Origin: Fuerstiella sp.
GTDB lineage: Bacteria; Planctomycetota; Planctomycetia; Planctomycetales; Planctomycetaceae
Assembly: GCA_014238335.1 (NCBI GenBank)
Contig: JABABI010000036.1
Span: 1 to 64,000 of the forward strand
Direction: 5' to 3'
DNA: 64,000 bases
Positions 54,183 through 62,655 of the stretch are shown one piece after another; position 1 is the first letter of the stretch, and every line of letters starts with the position of its first letter. Made by a program: the position numbers and the translations under genes. A model generated the notes under the pieces. The model was not told the DNA's origin. It searched no databases and saw only the letters and a program-made list of their open reading frames with translations.

Positions 54183-54989
54183 ATGACGACAGAGCCAAAT
54201 CAGTCATCCGCCGGAGACATTTGCATCTGGAGGTCAATTCGTGAAGCGGCTGTGGAACACGTGCGCAAAGAGCCTATGCTCGCCAGTTTTCTACATGCCA
54301 CGATTCTGAATCATGACCGTTTTGAGGACGCGGTGAGCTTTCACCTGGCCGGAAAGCTCCAGTCAAATTCGCTATCCGGTATGCAATTACGGGAAGTGAT
54401 CGACCATGCATTTTTGCACGATGCGGACATCGCCGAATCCATCAAGGCCGACTTGTCTGCAATTCGCGAGCGTGATCCGGCCGTCAATTGCTGCATGGTG
54501 CCGTTACTTTATCTCAAGGGGCTTCATTCGCTTGCCAGCTACCGAGTGGGCCACTGGCTGTGGAATGACGGCCGTCAATTACTGGCCCTGCACCTGCAGA
54601 ACCGAATGTCAGAAGTGTTTTGCACCGACATCCATCCGGCCGCCAGAATTGGAAGGGGAATTTTGGTGGACCATGCAACGTCCGTTGTCATCGGAGAAAC
54701 GGCCGTTGTGGAAGATAATGTTTCGATGCTACACGAGGTGACCCTGGGAGGAACCGGTAAGGAAACCGGTGATCGCCATCCCAAAGTCCGACGAAACGTT
54801 CTGATCGGTGCCGGAGCCAAGATACTTGGCAACGTGGAAATTGGTGAAGGCGCCAAAATTGGAGCGGGCAGCGTGGTGCTCACTGAAGTGCCGCCCCACT
54901 GTACGTTCGCAGGGGTACCCGCCATCCTGGTGGGTCGGCCGCAGTCAGAAGAACCGTCGCTGGAAATGAACCACGGCATCGACATCTGA
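54183..54989 (+). CDS. cysE: Serine O-acetyltransferase
   Basis: A 268-residue hexapeptide-repeat acetyltransferase making O-acetylserine from serine and acetyl-CoA, first committed step of cysteine synthesis. The catalytic region closely follows E. coli CysE: DIHPAARIGRGILVDHATSVVIGETAVVEDNVSMLHEVTLGGTGK, with the catalytic His in DHAT and the preceding Asp of DIHP, then GDRHPKVRRNVLIGAGAKILGN and PPHCTFAGVPAILVGRP. The N-terminal helical domain (about 15-140) is present. The chain ends in GIDI with a C-terminal Ile, as needed to dock into CysK. ATG 54183 is chosen because it fits family length. It ends 1 base before the next gene. Confidence 0.96.
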   Translation: MTTEPNQSSAGDICIWRSIREAAVEHVRKEPMLASFLHATILNHDRFEDAVSFHLAGKLQSNSLSGMQLREVIDHAFLHDADIAESIKADLSAIRERDPAVNCCMVPLLYLKGLHSLASYRVGHWLWNDGRQLLALHLQNRMSEVFCTDIHPAARIGRGILVDHATSVVIGETAVVEDNVSMLHEVTLGGTGKETGDRHPKVRRNVLIGAGAKILGNVEIGEGAKIGAGSVVLTEVPPHCTFAGVPAILVGRPQSEEPSLEMNHGIDI

Positions 54990-54990
54990 C

Positions 54991-56496
54991 ATGTCATGGA
55001 CTCAGGTAATGCCTCGTGACCTAATTTCCCAACCGCTTTGTCGTGCCGACCAACTGGGGGCTTGTATACCCGATGATCCGCACGCGGTGTCAGCCTGCCT
55101 GCCTCTTTGGGGCCACAATATCGGCTACGAGGAAGGCGACCTGTTCGTCGTTGACAAATTACAGGCCGCCTATCCTCGATTTCACTTTCATCCCATCGTC
55201 CAGAAACTATGTGACGAGTTTCTGAACGAACACGGCCACAGGGGACTGCCGTTCGCCTCGGAACGCTGTGCGGACAGAGCTGTCGAGTACGTCAGGAATG
55301 GTGGTTGCGAGGACATAAAGCGCGTCCCGTTTGACGGACAGTCAGCGTACGGCGTCGTCGTGCCGGCCGAGGAGTTCCCTTTGCTTAAGCAGTACTGGCA
55401 GCATGCCGGCGAAAATGTTTCATCGAGAGTTGCAGAACAGATTCTTGCCTGCATCCCCGCTACTGCAACGGAGACTGAAGCCAGGACGACTGCACGACAA
55501 CGTGTTGCCGATGTCGCAGGTGCCGCGGCCAGCGACGTCTTTCTGTTTCCATCCGGCATGGCCGCCATCGCGTGCGCATGGAGAACGGTATCAGCGATCC
55601 GTCAGGGCCGAACATGCCAATTCGGTTTTCCGTATGTTGACACGTTGAAAATTCAGCAGCGTTTTGCGTCAGGCACCTGCGAATTCCTGCCAGCCGGCAG
55701 CGACGCGGACATCGAGAGACTGGAGCAGTGGTGCCACACACAGCCACCGGCGGCCGTCTTCTGCGAGGTTCCGACGAACCCGCTGCTCGAAACTCCGGAC
55801 CTACCGCGACTGCGCAAGATCGCTGATCAGCACGACATCCTGCTTGTCGTGGATGATACGCTGGCTGCCTGTGGAAATCTAAACGTGCTTCGTTATGCCG
55901 ATCTTCTGGCCACGAGTCTGACGAAATATTTCAGCGGCTATGGAAATGTTCTGGCGGGGTCACTGGTTGTCAACCCGCAGGCCAGGAATGCAAACGAGCT
56001 TGGCAGCGCCATCGGCGACGACTTTGAGGAGACTCTGGGCGATTCAGACGTTGCAGTACTGGCCGCCAATTCAAAGGATCACGTCGAACGTACAGCCACT
56101 ATCAACGACAATGCGCTGCTTCTGGTGGAACATCTGTTACAGCACCCGGCCGTGGAATCGGTGTTTCATCCTTCGGTCGCACGCAGAAACTATGACCAAC
56201 TGAAGTCCCCCAACGGCGGATACGGTGGTCTGCTTTCGATCGTGTTAAGGGATGCCGAGAGCTCAACGCCGAAAGTGTTTGACGCACTGGAGGTCTGTAA
56301 GGGGCCCAATCTTGGTACAAACTTCACTCTGTGCTGTCCATACACCCTGCTGGCGCACTATGACGAACTGGACTTTGCCGAATCCTGCGGAGTTTCCCGC
56401 TGGCTGCTGCGGATCAGTGTGGGCGTCGAGCCTATTAATGACCTACTCGCACGCTTCGACCGTGCCCTGTTACACGGAACGTGTCATGCCGACTGA
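54991..56496 (+). CDS. Cystathionine gamma-synthase-like PLP enzyme, extended form
   Basis: A 501-residue Cys/Met-metabolism PLP enzyme. The PLP lysine is K312 in LATSLTKYFSGYGNV; other family motifs are FLFPSGMAAIACAWRT, CEVPTNPLLETPDL and LLVVDDTLAACGNLNVL. It is about 100 residues longer than bacterial MetB. The N-terminus has LPLWGHNIGYEEGD followed by AAYPRFHFHPIV, which resembles the fungal STR2-type enzymes rather than MetB. Likely reaction: condensation of cysteine with an activated homoserine. It begins 1 base after the cysE stop, so the two are translationally coupled and serve sulfur amino acid synthesis. Confidence 0.88.
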   Translation: MSWTQVMPRDLISQPLCRADQLGACIPDDPHAVSACLPLWGHNIGYEEGDLFVVDKLQAAYPRFHFHPIVQKLCDEFLNEHGHRGLPFASERCADRAVEYVRNGGCEDIKRVPFDGQSAYGVVVPAEEFPLLKQYWQHAGENVSSRVAEQILACIPATATETEARTTARQRVADVAGAAASDVFLFPSGMAAIACAWRTVSAIRQGRTCQFGFPYVDTLKIQQRFASGTCEFLPAGSDADIERLEQWCHTQPPAAVFCEVPTNPLLETPDLPRLRKIADQHDILLVVDDTLAACGNLNVLRYADLLATSLTKYFSGYGNVLAGSLVVNPQARNANELGSAIGDDFEETLGDSDVAVLAANSKDHVERTATINDNALLLVEHLLQHPAVESVFHPSVARRNYDQLKSPNGGYGGLLSIVLRDAESSTPKVFDALEVCKGPNLGTNFTLCCPYTLLAHYDELDFAESCGVSRWLLRISVGVEPINDLLARFDRALLHGTCHAD

Positions 56497-56519
56497 CAGG
56501 GTGAACGGCGGAAGCGTTG

Positions 56520-57719
56520 TTATGCTCGGGCCCCGTCATACTTCACGGTCAGCCAGGCACCGTTGTCGGCGCTGCTGGCGACGCTTTGCTGAATGAAGTA
56601 CATCCCTTCCGCGCCATCGTACACGTTTGGATAAATCGTGTCTTTCGCCTCGAATGACTCGCCTGCCGCGCGAGCGACCATGGCGTCATATGCGAAGCGA
56701 TACACGTTTGCGAACGCTTCAAAGAACGCTTCCGGGTGGCCCGACGGAAGTCGGCAGGCGCCGGCGCCAAGGCCGTTCATAAAAGGTGCATTGGGATCAC
56801 GTGTGTACATCTGATGGGGCGATCCGTTTCGGCGAACAATCATGACATTGGGTTCTTCCTGTCGCCACTGCAGGGCTCCGTCTGTACCGTCCACTTCGAT
56901 GAACAGATCGTTTTCACGCCCGTGTGAAATTTGGCTGGCGGTGACCGTTCCCAGAGCACCGTTGGTATAACGAACGACAGCGTGCCCATAATCGTCCAGT
57001 TGTCTGCCCGGCGCGAATATCCTCAGGTTACAGCTAATGTCCTCGGGGATCAATCCGGTCATGTATCGGCCAAGGTTGAAGGCGTGCGTGCCGATATCGC
57101 CAAATGCTCCGGCAGCTCCCGACTTGGCAGGGTCAGTACGCCAGGCCGCCTGTTTCTGTTCCTCTTCCTCAAGACGAGTGCGCAACCAGCCCTGAATGTA
57201 GTTGGAGCGAATCGCCTGAATTTCTCCGAGCTCGCCGCTCTGAATCATTTCACGTGCCTGGCGAACCAGAGGGTACCCGGTGTAATTGTGTGACACGGCA
57301 AACACCACATTGCTGGCTTCGACCGCGCGGACAAGCTCTTCGGCCTGAGTCATATCGAATGTCATTGGTTTGTCGCAGATTACATTGAATCCGGCTTCGA
57401 CTGCCGCTTTCGCAATCTCGAAGTGCGTGTGATTGGGCGTCGCGATACTGACAAAGTCGATTCGTTGATCAGCGGGCAGTGCGTTTTCGGCATCAAACAT
57501 CTGCTGCCACGACGTGTACGCTCGCTCCGCTGCGATGTCGTAAGCCGGGGCTGAGGCTTTTGCACGTTCCGGATTGGACGACAAAGCGCCGGCCACTAGT
57601 GTCGCTCGGTTGTCAAGCACGGCGGCGGTGGCATGCACCCGGCCAATGAAGGATCCCTGGCCGCCACCCACAAGGGCCATACGAAGTTTGCGATTCAATG
57701 AACCGTTTGTTGTTTCCAC
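56520..57719 (-). CDS. Gfo/Idh/MocA family oxidoreductase
   Basis: A 399-residue NAD(P)-dependent sugar-type dehydrogenase. Rossmann start LRMALVGGGQGSFIGRVHA (12-30), VSIATPNHTHFEIAKAAVEAGFNVICDKPM with the conserved Lys, and GAFGDIGTHAFNLGRYMTG with the conserved catalytic His. GTG 57719 follows an AAAGGA site by about 10 bases and fits family length; longer frames upstream run through a poly-C tract. Homologues oxidise inositols or sugars; substrate unknown. It is convergent with the cystathionine synthase gene (23 bases between stops). Confidence 0.92.
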   Translation of the reverse strand: METTNGSLNRKLRMALVGGGQGSFIGRVHATAAVLDNRATLVAGALSSNPERAKASAPAYDIAAERAYTSWQQMFDAENALPADQRIDFVSIATPNHTHFEIAKAAVEAGFNVICDKPMTFDMTQAEELVRAVEASNVVFAVSHNYTGYPLVRQAREMIQSGELGEIQAIRSNYIQGWLRTRLEEEEQKQAAWRTDPAKSGAAGAFGDIGTHAFNLGRYMTGLIPEDISCNLRIFAPGRQLDDYGHAVVRYTNGALGTVTASQISHGRENDLFIEVDGTDGALQWRQEEPNVMIVRRNGSPHQMYTRDPNAPFMNGLGAGACRLPSGHPEAFFEAFANVYRFAYDAMVARAAGESFEAKDTIYPNVYDGAEGMYFIQQSVASSADNGAWLTVKYDGARA

Positions 57720-57774
57720 CTTGCCAGATCCTTTTTCCTGCGTTATTGAATTGAGTCTATTCGTTGGGGACTTG

Positions 57775-57784
57775 CCCCCCCCCC
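57775..57784. repeat. Poly-C tract of ten bases
   Basis: Ten consecutive C on the plus strand (G on the coding side), about 55 bases upstream of the Gfo/Idh/MocA start codon. Tracts of this length are prone to slippage, and this one lies in the leader or promoter region. An assembly or read error is also possible. Confidence 0.75.
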
Positions 57785-57974
57785 AATGGCAGGAGTCTGA
57801 GTGACCAGATCTCGGGCACTGTATGGGCACTGGCACTTTGACCAGGAAAGTCAATGTGTCAGAATCGCGCAAACAGGAGAATTCCGTAGTGGGCCGCTCC
57901 CGGCAGGGAGCAGAATACTGGTGCCGTGACAGCAAGGCAACCATGCGTTTTCTATACGTTTGCAGGACAGCCAG

Positions 57975-58328
57975 GTGACTGAGTCAAATCGAGAGTTCTT
58001 CAGGCTTAACTATCCGCGCAACGGACGTCCCAAACTGGTAGTCCGGGGAAAGTTGTACGACGTCGCGGAAGTCTCAGAATATGGACTGCGAGTGACGTTA
58101 CCGCAGACGGAGCTAGAAGACTGGGCAGTCGAGATGACGGTCTGCGGCCGAGTGGAGTTCTCGGACGGTGGCACGTTTGATGTTGTCGGGCAAATTGTCA
58201 GGCACGATGACAAGAACGGTGAAAATCAGTGCGCCATTCGTCTGTCGGATGGGATTCCCTATGCTCGGATAGTCGCAGAACAACGCTTCATGCTGCAGGT
58301 TTTTCCGGCCTCCAGAAAACCGAAGTGA
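57975..58328 (+). CDS. PilZ-domain protein, putative c-di-GMP receptor
   Basis: A 117-residue single PilZ domain. The ligand motif RxxxR is R6-E-F-F-R10, and the second motif D/NxSxxG appears as EVSEYG (E32, S34, G37), with Glu in the first place, which may lower affinity. The following VTLPQTELEDWAVEMTVCGRVEF and VVGQIVRHDDKN fit the beta-barrel. GTG 57975 has AGGA at good spacing; a TTG lies five codons upstream. It is a stand-alone gene, but it could respond to the c-di-GMP operon at 14-15.7 kb. Confidence 0.85.
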   Translation: MTESNREFFRLNYPRNGRPKLVVRGKLYDVAEVSEYGLRVTLPQTELEDWAVEMTVCGRVEFSDGGTFDVVGQIVRHDDKNGENQCAIRLSDGIPYARIVAEQRFMLQVFPASRKPK

Positions 58329-58462
58329 GTTCCGTAATGTTTCGCCGGAGCATACAGTTCCGCCCACTTTAGTGTTTCCCCGGCCGCAGGGCCTGCGTGG
58401 AAGCGGCCAGCTCACATCGTCTGCGCCCTCAGGGTGGTTGTTCAGCTCAAAGATTAATCTTC

Positions 58463-59722
58463 ATGACCGTTGCTCTCAGCGAGTTTGCAGAGTCTCTGAC
58501 CGCCGAATCAGCGTTTACCGTGCTGGCCATTGCCAAACAGCTGAAGGCGGCCGGAAAGGACGTTGTGGAACTGGAGATTGGAGACAGTCCGTTCAACAGC
58601 CCTGCGTCCGCACAGGCAGCAGGACTGCGGGCGATCAAAGAAAATGTTTCGCATTACTGTCCCTCAGCCGGTATTCCCGATTTTCGGGAAACTGCTGCCG
58701 GGTTTGTGCAGAGAGAGTTTGGAATTCCGGCGACCGCCGAAAATATCGCGGTCGGCCCGGGAGCAAAGCTCTTTGAACAGTTTTTCTGTGAGAGCTTTCT
58801 GAATCCCGGCGACGGAGTGCTCGTTTTCAGTCCTCATTTCCCGACATACCCAGCCAACATCGCTCGACGTGGAGCGAGAATGCTGCTGAAACCGTTGCGT
58901 CAGCAGCACCACTTTCGACCGCAGGTGGCGGACATAGAAGCTTTCCTGAACGATGATCCCTCTCCGAGGGCAATTTTTTTGAACTCTCCACACAATCCCA
59001 CTGGCGGAGTCACCACCGAGCAGGATCTGCGTGACATTGCTGACTTGATTCGCGGCCGAAACATCGCCGTGCTGAGCGACGAGCCATACTGCCACATGGT
59101 GTGGGGCGGACAGCATCACACGCTTGCTGCTCAGGCAGGTATGCTGGAGCAATGTGTGGCGGCGTACACTTTCAGCAAGTCTTACAGTATGAGCGGCTGG
59201 CGACTTGGTTTTTGCGTGTCATCGCCCAGAATCATCGAAGCGATCAGTTTGATGATCAATACGTCGATCTCATGCACACCGCCACTTGTGCAGTTGGCCG
59301 GCAAGGCAGCTTTGCAGCAGGATTCCGCAGAGCGTGACGAGGTGATGCTGAAGTTTCGCACGAAAGTTGAGCTGCTGACGCAGGGGCTGAACCGGATCGA
59401 AGGATTTCATGCTTTGGATCCCACAGGGACATTCTACGTGTTTCCAGACGTCACGCCGATATGCAATCAGCTGGGTATCACCAGCCATGGTCTGGCCCTG
59501 TATCTGCTGCAGGGAGCGGACGACGACTTTGGAATTGCCTGTCTGGGCGGTGAATGCTTTGGCGAGGCAGGAGCCGGCTTCTTAAGATTCAGCTGTGCCG
59601 AGCGGGACGAACGGCTGCAACAGGCACTCGATTTTCTGCCGGTTGCTTTGTCACGCAGCGAACGTATCACGGAGTGGCTGAGAAAACACCCGGACACCAG
59701 GCTTCAGTCACCCTATGTATAG
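58463..59722 (+). CDS. Class I/II aminotransferase
   Basis: A 419-residue fold type I PLP aminotransferase. Motifs: ELEIGDSPFNSP near the N-terminus, NSPHNPTGG (174-182), LSDEPYCHMVWGG and the PLP lysine K239 in YTFSKSYSMSGWRLGF. The arginine near the end is in LRFSCAERDERL. These fit aspartate/aromatic aminotransferases of subgroup I; the substrate is not settled. ATG 58463 is chosen; the upstream extension from 58397 lacks family resemblance. Confidence 0.92.
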   Translation: MTVALSEFAESLTAESAFTVLAIAKQLKAAGKDVVELEIGDSPFNSPASAQAAGLRAIKENVSHYCPSAGIPDFRETAAGFVQREFGIPATAENIAVGPGAKLFEQFFCESFLNPGDGVLVFSPHFPTYPANIARRGARMLLKPLRQQHHFRPQVADIEAFLNDDPSPRAIFLNSPHNPTGGVTTEQDLRDIADLIRGRNIAVLSDEPYCHMVWGGQHHTLAAQAGMLEQCVAAYTFSKSYSMSGWRLGFCVSSPRIIEAISLMINTSISCTPPLVQLAGKAALQQDSAERDEVMLKFRTKVELLTQGLNRIEGFHALDPTGTFYVFPDVTPICNQLGITSHGLALYLLQGADDDFGIACLGGECFGEAGAGFLRFSCAERDERLQQALDFLPVALSRSERITEWLRKHPDTRLQSPYV

Positions 59723-59813
59723 GCTATCGGTCCCACGCGCGGCGCCGGTGAATTTGAGCTGAGTCTTCTGTGGCAGCTGGCAGGTATTGTTGCCATGGAC
59801 TCCGGACGCAGAT

Positions 59814-61058
59814 TCACGAGCGGACTGTGGACGTGATCACGTCGTACTCGCCGAAGCGGTGTACTTCGGCGTTGGCAAAGATTTCTATCATGCGATTCTG
59901 GTGCCAGTCCGTCAGTTTCGTGACCAGATGAATTCTTCCACCGAAGGTGAGGGCGTCGACCGCGGACTGCAGAAATAATTCAGAGATGCGAAAGTCTGAA
60001 TAATAGGGGGGATTGCAGAGGAACAGGTCCCATGTACCCGGATCCGGAACGTGGCCGTCGGCCGTTAACAGAACGGAAACATTGCTGGCCTGGTTCAGGG
60101 CGGCGGTCGCTTCCGTCGACTGAATGGCGCGGGTGTGACTATCGACAGCGAGTACCACGGCGTTTGGATACTCCAGGGCAGTCGCTGTGGCCACCGCACC
60201 GCAGCCACAGCCCATTTCAACTATCCGCTCCGGCGACCGTGACTTCTTTGACCGATGAGCTTCCAAAAGACTCAACGATCGGATCAAGGCGCGGGCGCCT
60301 GCATCGATCTTACGGTGGCTGAAGACACCCGGTCGGCTCACGCAGCGAATGAGTCGAGGCGTGGCGCCAGCAGACAACGCGACCGGATTCGGCGTTTTGT
60401 CCGTGCCAGGTTCTGAATCCGCAGAGTCATCCGGTCCATCCAAATTCGCGCGGAACGCAAAGTCGCACCGAAAGTCTTTGACTTTCGCCGCGCCCTCTCG
60501 CTTCCGCGCCAGGTAGCAGATGCCCTGTTTGTCCCGGAAAACTGTAATTCGACCAAACGTGGCCTGCAGGTGTTTGTGCAACCAGTGATCACGGGCATTA
60601 TTGGTGGACACGATCAGGCGTCCATTCGGTTTCAGACGCACGGCGATGGCCTGCAGTACATCGCGCGTCAATTCGGACGATGCTCGTGAATCGGTGGGCA
60701 GAACCACAGTGTCGAACTCGCCGTCGGGAAGGTCCGGCAGGCAGAATAGTTCGATGTCGGTGTCGTGATCGCCTGTCGCCTCGATTTCGGACAGCGAGTC
60801 GATGAGTGAGGTCAGAAACAGATGCTCAAAAGTGAAGATCTTCCAGCCTACGTGAGGATGTCTTTGCGTCAGATGACTCGCCAGACCAGTGCCCTTCAGC
60901 AACACCAACATCGCGTCACCGGGAAGAATGCGATCTGAGTGTTCCAGTATGAGCCGTTCTGCGGCGCCTCGCGGAAGTGAACGGCGGGACGTGTGATTTT
61001 TGTCCGGGGGGCTGCCTCCAGCTGCTGACATCCACCGACGGTTCCTGCTCTTTGCCAT
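59814..61058 (-). CDS. RsmC/RlmG-like rRNA guanine-N2 methyltransferase
   Basis: A 414-residue protein with two methyltransferase-like halves, as in RsmC and RlmG, which methylate guanines of 16S or 23S rRNA. The N-terminal half (about 40-190) is a degenerate fold with TVVLPTDSRASSELTRDVLQAI. The active C-terminal half has the SAM motif IVEMGCGCGAVATATALEYP, AVDSHTRAIQST and the catalytic NPPYY (349-353) typical of N2-guanine enzymes. RsmC versus RlmG cannot be decided here. It starts 16 bases after the hydrolase gene on the same strand. Confidence 0.9.
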   Translation of the reverse strand: MAKSRNRRWMSAAGGSPPDKNHTSRRSLPRGAAERLILEHSDRILPGDAMLVLLKGTGLASHLTQRHPHVGWKIFTFEHLFLTSLIDSLSEIEATGDHDTDIELFCLPDLPDGEFDTVVLPTDSRASSELTRDVLQAIAVRLKPNGRLIVSTNNARDHWLHKHLQATFGRITVFRDKQGICYLARKREGAAKVKDFRCDFAFRANLDGPDDSADSEPGTDKTPNPVALSAGATPRLIRCVSRPGVFSHRKIDAGARALIRSLSLLEAHRSKKSRSPERIVEMGCGCGAVATATALEYPNAVVLAVDSHTRAIQSTEATAALNQASNVSVLLTADGHVPDPGTWDLFLCNPPYYSDFRISELFLQSAVDALTFGGRIHLVTKLTDWHQNRMIEIFANAEVHRFGEYDVITSTVRS

Positions 61059-61074
61059 GGGCGCCGTTGCACTC

Positions 61075-62160
61075 TCAGTTCAGGGTTGCCTGCTGGGGTG
61101 GTGTGCGATCCGGGAAATACACGTAGTTGTGCAGGACACAGGCAAGAGATGGCCGGTTGAAATAGTATGGCCATAAATGCGCAGCGCCGATCACTCCGGT
61201 GACGTCGTAGTCATAGACTTTGTGCCCCCCACTGCCGAGTTGTCGTCGATCACGTGTAGTGAGTCCTGTCAGACCGAGCGGATGTTTGGCAACCAGGGGC
61301 AGCCGACAGGAATAGAACTGCAGGGCCGGGTCTCTTGTGTTTCTGAGATTTAGCAGACACTGAGTGCTGCACAAGGCGCGGCCATAGCGATGTGATGGAT
61401 TCAGCCAGTTATGGTCAATTGCCGACGCAGCAAACACCGTCCGAATATGACGACCTTCAGCACGCGCAAACGGATGACAGACCCCCTGAACACTTCCCCC
61501 GGCAAGTAAATGCAGGGCAGATGAGATAACGCGGGTGCCGTGACTGTGCCCCAGCAGACAGATCGGGCATTCCGGCGGGATATGGTGTGTGAGTTCGGCC
61601 AGATAGTAACCGTTACGAGCGGCCTGTCGGCCCAGCTTGTTGACCTCCAATTGAACCAGTGGTCCGAGGGGAGAATAACTTGGCCACGTAAGAAAGATCA
61701 TCTGCATTCGACGGCCCATCGCACCCCGACGAAGCCACTGCCAGGTGCTGATAGATTCCCGACAGGCGCTGGCCCTGTCGACGAAACTGCCATGAACCAT
61801 TATGCACACGGGAATTCCAGGCTCAAGTGCCGCACACAACTCCACCATACTGGAGCTGCGATACCCGGCACATTGCTCGTATCGTAGAATCCCAGGAAAA
61901 AATCGAGGGCAGGTGTGGACGAATGACTGAGGGGAATGATGCGTGCTGACGAACCAGAAACCGCTCTGCGTCATTGGCGGAGCCAGGTGAATCACAGGTT
62001 TAACAACAGGCGGAAGACCGGTTGCGGTAACTTCTGATGATGCCTGCGGCTGCGCAACGGACGGAGTTTCCTCTGCCCGCACGTCGGAAAGGACGGCGAT
62101 CACTACAAGCAGAAAGCAGAATCTGCAAAGGTTCGCCTCAATAAATTTGCGTAGCATCAT
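61075..62160 (-). CDS. Secreted alpha/beta hydrolase
   Basis: A 361-residue exported protein with signal peptide (about 1-29, LCRFCFLLVVIAVLSDVRA). The oxyanion segment is IPVCIMVHGSF (VHG 122-124), the nucleophile elbow GHSHG (204-208, Ser206), and later FAASAIDHNWLNPSHRYG and DVTGVIGAAHLWPYYF, whose Asp and His may complete the triad. The layout is like DUF900/lipase-type hydrolases. Substrate unknown, probably an ester. Start is one of two tandem ATGs at 62160. Together with the rRNA methyltransferase gene it forms a two-gene unit. Confidence 0.83.
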   Translation of the reverse strand: MMLRKFIEANLCRFCFLLVVIAVLSDVRAEETPSVAQPQASSEVTATGLPPVVKPVIHLAPPMTQSGFWFVSTHHSPQSFVHTCPRFFPGILRYEQCAGYRSSSMVELCAALEPGIPVCIMVHGSFVDRASACRESISTWQWLRRGAMGRRMQMIFLTWPSYSPLGPLVQLEVNKLGRQAARNGYYLAELTHHIPPECPICLLGHSHGTRVISSALHLLAGGSVQGVCHPFARAEGRHIRTVFAASAIDHNWLNPSHRYGRALCSTQCLLNLRNTRDPALQFYSCRLPLVAKHPLGLTGLTTRDRRQLGSGGHKVYDYDVTGVIGAAHLWPYYFNRPSLACVLHNYVYFPDRTPPQQATLN

Positions 62161-62655
62161 TTGAAGGCCGGTTATTCGTAAACGGTCTCCTCCGTGAAAC
62201 GAGCGGTGCCATGGCCGCGTCCAACCACACAGATTGAAAGGTCGTTATTACTTGAGTTTGACGCGCAATCCGTGCCTGTGCCGCTGTACGATAGGTGTTG
62301 CATGCCTCAATCTATCGACCAAATTTATAAACGGCATTGGCGGAATGCCCCCACAGGACACGTGTATCGATTCTGCCGAAATGCCGAGTGAGTCGGGTCA
62401 AAGGCAATCTACTGACGGCAGCGAACCTGCTGCTGTCAGTAGATTGCCGTTCCGTACCGGATTGTCTGACTTGCAGGTTGTGCGGTGCAGAGCGGCTTGC
62501 AAGGTGGGCCCGTCCTTTCAAGAATATCCTGCGCCTCGTGCAACGTCGTCAGATCTTTTGGTTCGTCACAGCGGCGGTCTCCTGAGTTGCGAAGTATTGT
62601 GGTGTCGTATGGCGGCGGTTTCGGCAGGATTAATTAACGTCAAAAGGTGCGAAAC
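62161..62655. other. Divergent intergenic region with long hairpin
   Basis: About 495 bases between divergent starts of the hydrolase and the FG-GAP protein. It contains the hairpin at 62403-62448. Short frames (for example 62234-62659) have no domains. Promoters for both genes should lie here. Confidence 0.5.
62403..62448. repeat. Long hairpin, 20-bp stem
   Basis: Left arm GGCAATCTACTGACGGCAGC, loop GAACCT, right arm its complement with one mismatch (a G-T wobble when transcribed in one direction). No T-run follows, and both flanking genes point away, so it is not a classic terminator of either. It may be a REP-like or MITE-like palindrome, an operator, or part of a small RNA. Confidence 0.85.
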
